DNA from: a candidate division KSB1 bacterium
GTDB lineage: Bacteria; Zhuqueibacterota; Zhuqueibacteria; Thermofontimicrobiales; Thermofontimicrobiaceae
Length of the DNA stretch: 64,000 bases
Reading direction: 5' to 3'
NCBI GenBank assembly: GCA_034506395.1
Contig: JAPDPQ010000002.1
Span: 234,678 to 298,677, forward strand
The number at the start of each line of letters is the position of its first letter. Position 1 is the stretch's first letter. Under the pieces are notes generated by a model. It saw nothing but the letters and a program-made list of their open reading frames with translations, did not search any database and was not told where the DNA came from. Positions 16,984 to 25,166 of this stretch are shown here, one piece after another. Position numbers and translations under genes: made by a program.

Positions 16984-17772
16984 ATGAAGCCGACACCGAT
17001 CATCAAAATTGAAAATTTAGAGACCCATTACGGCACCCGAAAGGTGCTGGATGGCATCAATTTGGAAATTATGCCGGGCGAGACCATGGCCATTTTGGGC
17101 CGATCTGGTTGTGGGAAAAGCACGCTTTTGCGGCATCTAATTGGTTTATCGCGGCCCAGTGCTGGGAAAATCTATATCAAAGGGCAGGACCTGACTTCGC
17201 TATCGGAAGAGGAGTGGCTGCCAATTCGTCGCAAGATCGGGATGCTCTTCCAGGGGGCTGCGCTATTTAACTCCATGACGGTGGGGGATAACGTGGCGCT
17301 GCCGCTCCGCGAGCATACTGCGCTGGAAGAATCCACCATTAAAATCATGACCCGGATGAAACTAGATCAGGTAGGACTGGCTGGTTTCGAGGACTTCATG
17401 CCAGCGCAGTTGTCTGGCGGGATGAAGAAGCGGGCTGCTTTGGCTCGCGCCATCGCGATGGACCCTGACATTTTGTTCTGTGATGAGCCTTCAGCAGGGT
17501 TGGACCCGATCGTGGCGGTCGGAATTGATCATCTCATCTTAAAATTGAAAAAAGCGTTCCGCATGACCATTGTGGTGGTTACCCACGAATTGGCCTCAGT
17601 GTTTCTCATCGCCGATCGCGTGGCCCTGCTGGATGCCGGTCGCATCATCGCCCTGGGTACTGTAAAAGAGTTGAAACAATCCAGCAATCCTAAGGTTCAA
17701 CAGTTCTTCAATCGAATTCCTGATCCTGAAAATATCGATCGGGAAAGCTATTTGAATTCTCTCATTGAATAA
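16984..17772 (+). CDS. mlaF: MlaF-type lipid ABC transporter ATP-binding protein
   Basis: The 262-residue ATPase has Walker A GRSGCGKST (39-47), the ABC signature LSGGMKKRAALARA, Walker B I-L-F-C-D-E-P with S-A-G-L-D-P, and the switch histidine in V-T-H-E-L. The Met after S-G-G and the run K-K-R are typical of MlaF-type rather than drug exporters. It powers lipid transfer through MlaE. The gap from mlaE is 131 bases, longer than the 9 bases to mlaD, so an internal promoter is possible, but I found no clear one. Confidence 0.94.
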   Translation: MKPTPIIKIENLETHYGTRKVLDGINLEIMPGETMAILGRSGCGKSTLLRHLIGLSRPSAGKIYIKGQDLTSLSEEEWLPIRRKIGMLFQGAALFNSMTVGDNVALPLREHTALEESTIKIMTRMKLDQVGLAGFEDFMPAQLSGGMKKRAALARAIAMDPDILFCDEPSAGLDPIVAVGIDHLILKLKKAFRMTIVVVTHELASVFLIADRVALLDAGRIIALGTVKELKQSSNPKVQQFFNRIPDPENIDRESYLNSLIE

Positions 17773-17781
17773 TGGTGAAAA

Positions 17782-18684
17782 ATGGATTATCGTTCCAATG
17801 AAATAAAAGCTGGTTGTCTGGTGGTCGTTGGCATTGTATTGCTGGTCATCTTTCTCATTTTGATCTCTGGCCTGGACTTGTTCAAGCACAAACATATTTA
17901 TTACGCTCGCTTCAAATACACCAGTGGGGTTGACGTCGGGTCACTGGTTCGCTACGGCGGGATGGAAGTTGGTCGTGTGAAGAAAGTTTCGATTGCTCCA
18001 GAGGACAATACTTTGATCCAATTTGAGCTTGAGGTCGGAGCAGATGTGCCAGTAAAAACAAACTCCCAGGCGTTCATTACTTCGATTGGGATTATGGGGG
18101 AGGAATATATCGAGATCAGCACAGGTACACCAGAAGCACCACGCTTGCCACCTAACAGTTTACTCCTCTGCAAAGATGTCACCCCGCTGATGATGCTGAC
18201 CGACAGTTTCGATCAATTGAGTGAAAAACTATCAGTGACGATCGAACATTTAAATCAAATTTTAGGGAAGGAAAATCAAACCCAGATTCAGCAACTGCTG
18301 GTCAATTTGAATCGGTTGTTGGAGGATAACCAAAGGGCAATTGCCGCGCTCATGACCAATTCTTCAAACGTCGTTGCCAATCTAAGCCATCTGAGCGCTC
18401 AACTGGATACCATACTCGTTGAGAACCAAGACAGCATTGCGCGGTCCATTCATCAGCTTGAAGCAGCTTTAGGTCAGTCTCAACAACTTATGCTCACCTT
18501 GCAACAGACCCTCGCCAATGCGGATCAGTTGCTAACCATGCAATCGAGCAACTATAGCCAAATTATGGAAAATTTGCAGCGGACAACCCAGAACTTGAAT
18601 GAATTTTCTCGGTCGATCAAAGAACGACCCTGGAGCTTAATCAGAAAATCCGCGCCGCCAGAGCGCAAACTGGGCAAGGAATGA
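17782..18684 (+). CDS. mlaD: MlaD-type MCE-domain lipid-transport protein
   Basis: The 300-residue protein has one N-terminal transmembrane helix (about 12-34), an MCE domain (about 38-118, with Y-T-S-G-V-D-V-G-S-L-V-R-Y-G-G and I-S-T-G-T-P) and a long helical, Gln/Asn-rich C-terminal part (about 150-285). MCE proteins assemble into hexameric rings in the periplasm that carry lipids to the permease. The C-terminal helices are longer than in E. coli MlaD, closer to longer MCE proteins that form a tunnel. It is 9 bases downstream of mlaF. Confidence 0.92.
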   Translation: MDYRSNEIKAGCLVVVGIVLLVIFLILISGLDLFKHKHIYYARFKYTSGVDVGSLVRYGGMEVGRVKKVSIAPEDNTLIQFELEVGADVPVKTNSQAFITSIGIMGEEYIEISTGTPEAPRLPPNSLLLCKDVTPLMMLTDSFDQLSEKLSVTIEHLNQILGKENQTQIQQLLVNLNRLLEDNQRAIAALMTNSSNVVANLSHLSAQLDTILVENQDSIARSIHQLEAALGQSQQLMLTLQQTLANADQLLTMQSSNYSQIMENLQRTTQNLNEFSRSIKERPWSLIRKSAPPERKLGKE

Positions 18685-18808
18685 GCAGGGGGGGCTGGTA
18701 GTAACCAATGAGGCGATTAATAGGTGCATTACGATCTGATAAAAGGGTGATTGGGGCTTTAGTGGTGAGCTGAAATGCAAAGCGCTATTCAGAGATAAGG
18801 AGCAAACT

Positions 18809-19411
18809 ATGAAAATCCGTAGCACATTATGCGTAATGTTGCTTGCGTTGCTGTTAGTGCGATGCGGGGGAAGAATACCTGATATGCATTATTATCTCAT
18901 CGACTTTCCGATAACCCAAGCTTCGGGAAATCAATCCCCTTTTCATAATATTACACTGGGTGTGATGCGTTTTGACGCTGCACCTTTGTATCAGGAAGAA
19001 AGACTCGTTTATCGCGATTCGCCTTATGAGGGGAAATATTATCACTATCATCGCTGGGTGAGCCAGCCAGCGCAGATGATTACTGACAAAACAATCGAAC
19101 AGTTGCGCGCTGCGAATTTATTTGCGCTGGTCGTTCCTTTTCCAAAATATTCTCGGATCGATTATCTATTGCAGGGGACGATCCGAGCGCTGGAAGAATG
19201 GGACGAAGGCGATCAATGGTACGCCCGCGTGCAAATCGAATTTGAAGTGACAGATCGAAAAAGTCAACAGTTATCCTGGCATACAGTGATTGAACAAAAA
19301 GTGCCGGTGCAGAAAAAAACGGCCGCTGAAATCGTTCAAGGGATAAATTTGGGGGTTGAGCGCTGCCTGGTGGAGTTGGTGAAGCAATTGAATGCTCATT
19401 TTTTAAAATAA
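18809..19411 (+). CDS. PqiC/YmbA-like transporter-associated lipoprotein
   Basis: The 200-residue product starts with a lipoprotein signal ending L-L-L-V-R-C-G, so Cys19 would be lipidated. The first strand after it, M-H-Y-Y-L-I-D-F, and the pattern E-E-R-L-V-Y-R-D-S-P-Y-E-G-K-Y-Y-H-Y-H-R-W resemble the ABC-type transport auxiliary lipoprotein family (PqiC), which accompanies MCE systems. AAGGAG stands eight bases before the ATG. It lies 124 bases after mlaD. The role is presumably at the outer membrane, completing the Mla-like pathway; this is inference from position and fold. Confidence 0.8.
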   Translation: MKIRSTLCVMLLALLLVRCGGRIPDMHYYLIDFPITQASGNQSPFHNITLGVMRFDAAPLYQEERLVYRDSPYEGKYYHYHRWVSQPAQMITDKTIEQLRAANLFALVVPFPKYSRIDYLLQGTIRALEEWDEGDQWYARVQIEFEVTDRKSQQLSWHTVIEQKVPVQKKTAAEIVQGINLGVERCLVELVKQLNAHFLK

Positions 19412-19436
19412 AAAGTTACAATGATAAAAAAACTGC

Positions 19437-19465
19437 TTGACAAAGAAGAATTTTTTTTGTATTAT
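19437..19465 (+). promoter_or_regulatory. Sigma-70-type promoter of the LacI-type regulator
   Basis: TTGACA (19437-19442) is followed by a spacer of exactly 17 bases and TATTAT (19460-19465). It is the best promoter match in the window. Confidence 0.75.
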
Positions 19466-19476
19466 TACGCCAAATT

Positions 19477-19492
19477 GTGGAAGGGCTTCCAC
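19477..19492 (+). promoter_or_regulatory. Palindromic operator at the LacI-type regulator promoter
   Basis: GTGGAAG-GG-CTTCCAC is a perfect inverted repeat with seven-base arms, flanked by AAATT and AATTT. It lies about 12 bases after the -10 element, over the expected transcription start and 17 bases before the start codon, where a repressor would block its own transcription. LacI-family operators commonly have this length and symmetry. Confidence 0.65.
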
Positions 19493-19508
19493 TAATTTGG
19501 AGCTGAAA

Positions 19509-20546
19509 ATGAGCGTCACAATTTATGATGTGGCAAAAAAAGCGGGCGTCGGAATCGGAACCGTGTCCCGAGTTATCAACAACAGCCCTCAAATTGCTCC
19601 AAGCACACGTGCCAAGGTCCTGCAAGTGATTAGCGAACTCAAGTATCAGCCCTCCGCTATGGCGCGCAGCTTAGCCCGCAAAAGATCCAACATCATCGCG
19701 TGTGTCGTACCTCGATTTACTGGCTATTTCTACTACGAAGTGCTGAATGGTGTCCAGCATGTCCTCAGCCAATTCGGCTATGATCTCATTCTTTATAACA
19801 TTGATAAACTCGAAAAAAAAGAGGAGATTCTCAAGCGAACCCTTCGAGAACGGAAGGTCGATGGGGTATTGGTGATCTCCATCTCGGTTTCAGACAAATT
19901 GGCATCCAAATTCATTGAATCGAAATTGCCTGTGGTTTTGGTGGATAGCTATCACGATCGGTTGGATTACATCACCGTTGAGAACAAGCAAGGTGCATTT
20001 CTGGCCACCGAGCATTTGATTCGGCTTGGGCACCGAAGGATCGGCATGATTGATGGTTGCCTGATTAGCACGCCAGCGAAGCAACGCTTAGCGGGATTCA
20101 AGGCGGCGCTGAAGCAATATCAAATTGTCCAAGATGACGCGCTCATTGTCTCGGTCAATTCCAATGGTGATTCCGAGATCCTTTATAACGACGGTTTCAA
20201 TAAATTAGCAGGCTACTGGGCGATGAATCGGTTGCTGAACCTGGGAAACAATCGTCCCAGTGCGGTGTTCATTTCCAGCGATATTCAGGCAGCTGGGGCC
20301 ATTAAAGCTATTAATGAACGTGGCCTGAGGGTCCCAGATGACTTGGCAATTATCGGTTTCGATGATATCGAATTATCGGAGTATCTGGGATTGACCACAA
20401 TCCATCAACCGATGTACGAAATGGGTACTCTGGCTGCCGAACGGTTGATCGCCAAAATTGATGGCAAGGTTTCTGATCATTTTCAAATGACATTTCCAAC
20501 TAAGCTGGTGATCCGGGAGACCTGTGGTTCGAATCATACAATTTGA
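19509..20546 (+). CDS. LacI-family transcriptional regulator
   Basis: From ATG 19509 (GGAG upstream) the product is 345 residues. The N-terminal helix-turn-helix is V-T-I-Y-D-V-A-K-K-A-G-V with G-T-V-S-R-V-I-N-N-S, followed by the hinge helix Q-P-S-A-M-A-R-S-L-A-R-K. A periplasmic-binding-protein-like effector domain (about 60-340) contains R-L-G-H-R-R-I-G-M-I-D-G and D-D-L-A-I-I-G-F-D-D-I-E. Family members usually bind a sugar and repress carbohydrate genes. The palindrome overlapping its own promoter suggests autoregulation. The sugar genes from 30 kb on are plausible targets, but I found no second copy of the palindrome in front of them. Confidence 0.92.
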   Translation: MSVTIYDVAKKAGVGIGTVSRVINNSPQIAPSTRAKVLQVISELKYQPSAMARSLARKRSNIIACVVPRFTGYFYYEVLNGVQHVLSQFGYDLILYNIDKLEKKEEILKRTLRERKVDGVLVISISVSDKLASKFIESKLPVVLVDSYHDRLDYITVENKQGAFLATEHLIRLGHRRIGMIDGCLISTPAKQRLAGFKAALKQYQIVQDDALIVSVNSNGDSEILYNDGFNKLAGYWAMNRLLNLGNNRPSAVFISSDIQAAGAIKAINERGLRVPDDLAIIGFDDIELSEYLGLTTIHQPMYEMGTLAAERLIAKIDGKVSDHFQMTFPTKLVIRETCGSNHTI

Positions 20547-20659
20547 ATAACCAGCCCGAGGTTGAGACTTGTTGATACGATCATCGAGTGAGGGAATAGG
20601 TTTCGATCTGAATGGCGACAAGATCTGAGATCAGATAAATCAAAAAATATTGTTTGGCA

Positions 20660-22357
20660 ATGAGACAATCAGCTCTCAGAATTCAATCTTTAGCAATTGT
20701 GCTGTTATTGGCAGTAACTTTTATTGGTTTCTTGCATTGCGAGAGGGGCCAAAACCATGCCAATGCGCTGGCGGTCGTAGGTACAAAGGTGATCGATCGG
20801 GAGTACTTCATCCGACGTTACAAAGAGTTCAGAGAGAAAACTGGAACCCAGGATACTGGTTTGGCGCGGCGAAGCGTGCTGGATAACCTGATCGCCGAGG
20901 CAGTCCTCATCTGGGAAGCCCGGAACCGCCATTACGACACGGATCCTGTCGGTCAGCGCGAATTAGAAAGGATCAAGATCCAGCATCTATTGAACGCTTA
21001 TCATAGGCAGCAGGTATCTGGTCAAATCAAGGTTTCTGAGGACGAACTCCGGCAACTGTTCATCAATCTGAACACCCGGCTTAAAGCCAGACATCTTTAT
21101 GCTCCTACCAAATCCCAAGCGGACTCTCTGTATCAGTTGTTGCAGCAAGGGGCTGATTTCATCGCAATTGCTAAAACTCGCTTTAATGATCCAATTCTGA
21201 AAGAATCTGGTGGACTGGTGGGCTATTTTACTGTGGATGAGATGGATCCCGCCTTCGAAGATGCGGCGTATGCATTGAAGGTCGGTGAGATCTCCCAGCC
21301 AGTTCGAACCAATGATGGATATAGTATTATCCGTTTGGAAGATCGGATCACCAAACCATTGCTCACTGAAACCGAGTTCGCCAAACATCGCTCCAAGCTT
21401 GAAACATACTGGAAAAAAAGAAAGACCTACAAAATGACGCAGCGCCATGTGGATTCATTGCGAAAGGAACTGAATGTCTCGTTTAATGGTCCGATGGTGC
21501 GCGAGCTGCTCAAAATCATAAAAGAAACCCCTCAAACCGATCTGATGCCCGATTTCAGCCCCATGGGAGAAACCAGTTCCCACCTGAAGGAGCAAATCAT
21601 TGTTTCCTCGAAGCTCGGCAAATGGTCAGTGGATGATTTGCAACGAGCAGCGGAATTCACTTCCACCAAGGAACGTAATTGGATCCGGGATGAAGAAACG
21701 CTAAAAGAATTCATCGCTGGCTTGGTGGTCCGCTCTTACATTCTGCAAGAGGCTAAAAAGCATAAATTGCATAAGACGCAGGAGTATCGGCAGCGCGTGG
21801 CGGATGATTTTGAGACGGCGCTGCTGGAGCGGATGGAACAGGTCATGTATCAGGGATTTGAGATTCCCGAGGATACCTTGAAGCATTATTATGATGAAGA
21901 CCCGAGCCGGTTTGCAGAGCCGCCGCGCATTCAGTTGCAGATGATCCAGCATTCGAATCGTGAGACGATCGACCAAATTGCCCAAATGTTAAAGCGGGGA
22001 AGGCCGTTTGACGAGCTTGCGCGTCGCTATTCTGAGGATCGAAGCACGGCAGAAAAGGGAGGAGATTTGGGATATTTAGCTCCGAACGATCTGGGCGCCT
22101 GGTCAAAACAAGTGCTTGATATGGATATCGGGGAATGGATCGGCCCGCTGGAGATCAACTCCTCCTATGTTTTGCTGAAATGCGTGGACAAAATACCCCC
22201 TAAACTCAGAAGCTTTGAGCAAGCGAGGCATGAGGTCGAGAAGACAGTAAGGGCAATGTTATGGTTCAAGGTTCGACAGGAGAAAGTCGATTCGCTTCGT
22301 GCGCAGGCAAAAGTAATTTCATATCCAGCAAAATTAATGGAAATAAAGGTAAACTAG
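20660..22357 (+). CDS. Parvulin-type peptidyl-prolyl isomerase lipoprotein (SurA/PrsA-like)
   Basis: The protein of 565 residues starts with a lipoprotein signal ending F-L-H-C (Cys27). It has a SurA-like helical N-domain (about 35-135), a first rotamase domain (about 137-226, with G-A-D-F-I-A-I-A-K-T and G-G-L-V-G-Y-F), a helical spacer and a second rotamase domain (about 425-520, with Y-S-E-D-R-S-T-A-E-K-G-G-D-L-G-Y-L). These proteins help outer-membrane beta-barrels fold. The next gene is a TonB-dependent receptor starting 17 bases after it, so the isomerase may serve that barrel. I chose ATG 20660 over a TTG two codons earlier. Confidence 0.88.
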   Translation: MRQSALRIQSLAIVLLLAVTFIGFLHCERGQNHANALAVVGTKVIDREYFIRRYKEFREKTGTQDTGLARRSVLDNLIAEAVLIWEARNRHYDTDPVGQRELERIKIQHLLNAYHRQQVSGQIKVSEDELRQLFINLNTRLKARHLYAPTKSQADSLYQLLQQGADFIAIAKTRFNDPILKESGGLVGYFTVDEMDPAFEDAAYALKVGEISQPVRTNDGYSIIRLEDRITKPLLTETEFAKHRSKLETYWKKRKTYKMTQRHVDSLRKELNVSFNGPMVRELLKIIKETPQTDLMPDFSPMGETSSHLKEQIIVSSKLGKWSVDDLQRAAEFTSTKERNWIRDEETLKEFIAGLVVRSYILQEAKKHKLHKTQEYRQRVADDFETALLERMEQVMYQGFEIPEDTLKHYYDEDPSRFAEPPRIQLQMIQHSNRETIDQIAQMLKRGRPFDELARRYSEDRSTAEKGGDLGYLAPNDLGAWSKQVLDMDIGEWIGPLEINSSYVLLKCVDKIPPKLRSFEQARHEVEKTVRAMLWFKVRQEKVDSLRAQAKVISYPAKLMEIKVN

Positions 22358-22374
22358 GTGAAGGCAAATTTGCT

Positions 22375-25143
22375 ATGGAAAGAAAAAAAATTTTCAGCCT
22401 CAATTGGATTTTGCTTGCTGTACTCATCAGCTCCAACTTGCTTGGTCAAAACACCGGTAAGATCGTTGGCACAGTGAAGGACGCTGAGACTGGTGCTGCT
22501 TTACCCGGTGCGAACGTGATCTTAGAAGGGACGATGCTCGGAGCTGCCAGTGATCTGGAAGGGAGATTTGTCATCATGCGTGTGCCACCGGGGCGCTATA
22601 CCTTGATCGCTAATTATATTGGCTATCAAAGGACTTCGATCCAAAATGTTCAAGTGTTAACTGACTTGACGACCACGGTGAACTTTGTGCTCAAACCAGA
22701 GGCGATCGCTGGGGAGGAAGTTGTCATTGTCGCCGAGGCGCCAGCGATCCGAAAGGATTTGACTTCGGTCGAGGCACGGGTTCAGGCCGAGGATATTAAG
22801 CGAATGCCGGTTCAGGAAGTGGGCGATCTGCTCAACATTCAGGCGGGCATCACGAGGGATGCCGGCGGAGCCATTCATATCCGTGGCGGTCGTTCTACCG
22901 AGGTCTCGTACATGGTCAACGGGATCAGCATTACCGACGATTTCTCGCGGAGCCAGGCGCTGCAAGTAGAGAATGAATCTATCCAGGAATTGCAAGTGAT
23001 CAGCGGGACGTTTAATGCCGAATACGGCAATGCCATGAGCGGTGTCATCAATGTTGTCACCAAAACCGGCAGCGGAAAATTGCAGGGCAATCTTGAATTA
23101 TGGAGCGGTGACTACGTCAGCAGCCGAAAGGATATTTTCTGGAACATTGATGATTACAATCCTGCGGACATTTACAATTACCAGGGGACGCTCTCTGGAC
23201 CGATCATCAAAAATAAAATGTCGTTCTTTTTAACTGGTCGCCGGTGGCGCAATGAAGGATGGCTTTATGGGCCCAATGCCTATCTGCCTCAGGGGAGATC
23301 GAAGATCGTTGACGGTGATACGATTGCGGTGAGGGGCGACAGCAGTGCCGTGCCCATGAATTACAACGATCGCTGGAGCGGTCAGGCGGCGCTTGAATGG
23401 CAAATCGCTACCCCACTCAAGTTCCGAATCGATGCACTGGGCAGCTTCGAGAAAAAGCGCTACTACAACCACTTTTATAAATTGAATCCTAACGGCGATA
23501 AAGGGGATAAGGAGAAAGGGCTCAGTGTCATCCCAAAGTTCACCTATCTTCTAGGCAAGACAACCTATTTCGAACTAACCATGGCATATCGTTATAACGA
23601 TCTTGTCTCCAAGCTCTATGAGCGATACGATGATCCGCGATATGTCCATCCAGATTCCCTTAACACTGGTGCCCAACAATTTGCCAAGGCTGGGACCAAT
23701 ATGGGCTGGTTCGAGCGCCATAGCCTCAGCCGAATTGCTAAGTGGGATCTGACCAGCCAGGTTAGCAAACGGCATCAGGTAAAATTCGGCGTTGAATTTC
23801 AATCGGATAAGGTTTATTACAACGATATCACCCTTATCCCCAAGGTCGATGAAAATGGAATTCAAGTGGAACCGTTTCAGCCGTACATCGATGATATTTC
23901 GACTTTCACCCACAACGAATTTACCAGAAGGCCGTTCAAGTTCGCTGGGTATATTCAAGATAAAATCGAATACGAAAGTCTGATTATCAATTTGGGATTA
24001 CGATACGATTACTTCGATGCGAATGGAAAAATTCCCCGCGATCCTGAAGATCCCAACATTTTTAATCCGTTCAAGTTGAACAATATTTACCGAGATACCA
24101 ATGGCAATGGGGTTATTGAGCTCGAGGAACGGACTGCCGATAATCAATTGACAGTAGCGGATCGGGAGAAGTACTGGTATCGCAGCAGCACACCGAAGAC
24201 GCAACTTAGCCCCAGGCTTGGCGTGGCCTATCCTATCACCGAACATGGGGTCATCCATTTCTCGTTTGGGATCTTTCAACAGGTGCCGGAATATTATCGC
24301 CTCTACATCGGCGACCAGATTAAACTATCCAAATCTGCCGGGACATACGGCCCCTATGGCAATCCTGATCTCAAACCCGAGCGCAATACGATGTATGAAC
24401 TTGGATTAAAACAACAGATCGCGGAAAATCTCGTGATCGATGTCACTGGCTTCTATCGGGATATTCGGAACTGGATCTCAACCAGTCCTGTGAAGCCAAC
24501 CATCCTGAGCGGTGTGAATTACGTGATTTATAACAATCGCGATTTTGCCAATGTCCGAGGCATTACATTCTCGCTGGATAAGAAGTTCAGCGATAATTAT
24601 GCTTTCACAGTGGACTACACATTCCAGATCGTCGAGGGTACCAACTCGAATCCAGAAGAGGAGTTCTACTCGCAGCAGGGAGGTGCTGAGCCCACTAAGT
24701 TTTTGACGCCATTGGATTGGGATCAGCGGCATACTCTGAATGCCAATTTGTTCGTCGGTGGTAATACCTGGGGCGCCAGCTTCATTTCGCGGTTCAATAC
24801 GGGTCAGCCTTATACTCCAGTTTCAGTAACTGCCACGCGAACTGGCCAAAGCATCCTGGCCGGCTTGCCCGATAATAGTCGCAACAAGCCGAATATCTTT
24901 ACAGTGGACTTCAATATTTATAAGAACGTCCGTTTCCGAAATTTAAATTTTCAATTATTCATGAAGATCTTCAATTTGTTTGATGCGGAGAATCCGATTG
25001 TGGTCTATGGAGATACTGGGCGGCCGGATTATACCTTATTGTTGTTGTCCCAGGCCGCGCAGGCAGACCCAACCTGGTTCGATAATCCGTCGTTCTATTC
25101 CGAACCCCGTCGAGTACAAGTTGGCACACGAATTAGTTTTTAA
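22375..25143 (+). CDS. TonB-dependent outer-membrane receptor with carboxypeptidase-regulatory-like domain
   Basis: From ATG 22375 the product is 922 residues. It has a signal peptide (about 1-24), an N-terminal CarboxypepD_reg-like beta-sandwich (about 28-110, G-T-V-K-D-A-E-T-G-A-A-L-P-G-A-N-V) and a plug domain (about 125-240, with A-I-H-I-R-G-G-R-S and S-G-V-I-N-V-V-T-K-T-G-S-G). A 22-strand-type barrel closes with an aromatic residue (RISF), the usual barrel-assembly signal. It resembles SusC-like receptors for bulky ligands. The next two genes encode a giant secreted protein and a PorV-like protein, so the three likely form one unit. Confidence 0.93.
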   Translation: MERKKIFSLNWILLAVLISSNLLGQNTGKIVGTVKDAETGAALPGANVILEGTMLGAASDLEGRFVIMRVPPGRYTLIANYIGYQRTSIQNVQVLTDLTTTVNFVLKPEAIAGEEVVIVAEAPAIRKDLTSVEARVQAEDIKRMPVQEVGDLLNIQAGITRDAGGAIHIRGGRSTEVSYMVNGISITDDFSRSQALQVENESIQELQVISGTFNAEYGNAMSGVINVVTKTGSGKLQGNLELWSGDYVSSRKDIFWNIDDYNPADIYNYQGTLSGPIIKNKMSFFLTGRRWRNEGWLYGPNAYLPQGRSKIVDGDTIAVRGDSSAVPMNYNDRWSGQAALEWQIATPLKFRIDALGSFEKKRYYNHFYKLNPNGDKGDKEKGLSVIPKFTYLLGKTTYFELTMAYRYNDLVSKLYERYDDPRYVHPDSLNTGAQQFAKAGTNMGWFERHSLSRIAKWDLTSQVSKRHQVKFGVEFQSDKVYYNDITLIPKVDENGIQVEPFQPYIDDISTFTHNEFTRRPFKFAGYIQDKIEYESLIINLGLRYDYFDANGKIPRDPEDPNIFNPFKLNNIYRDTNGNGVIELEERTADNQLTVADREKYWYRSSTPKTQLSPRLGVAYPITEHGVIHFSFGIFQQVPEYYRLYIGDQIKLSKSAGTYGPYGNPDLKPERNTMYELGLKQQIAENLVIDVTGFYRDIRNWISTSPVKPTILSGVNYVIYNNRDFANVRGITFSLDKKFSDNYAFTVDYTFQIVEGTNSNPEEEFYSQQGGAEPTKFLTPLDWDQRHTLNANLFVGGNTWGASFISRFNTGQPYTPVSVTATRTGQSILAGLPDNSRNKPNIFTVDFNIYKNVRFRNLNFQLFMKIFNLFDAENPIVVYGDTGRPDYTLLLLSQAAQADPTWFDNPSFYSEPRRVQVGTRISF

Positions 25144-25166
25144 CCCATAAGAATAGGTAGCATGGT

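Noticed and set aside
22261..22374. Longer N-terminus for the TonB receptor starting at 22261
   Set aside because: It would overlap the isomerase gene by almost 100 bases and place 38 non-hydrophobic residues before the signal peptide; ATG 22375 fits.
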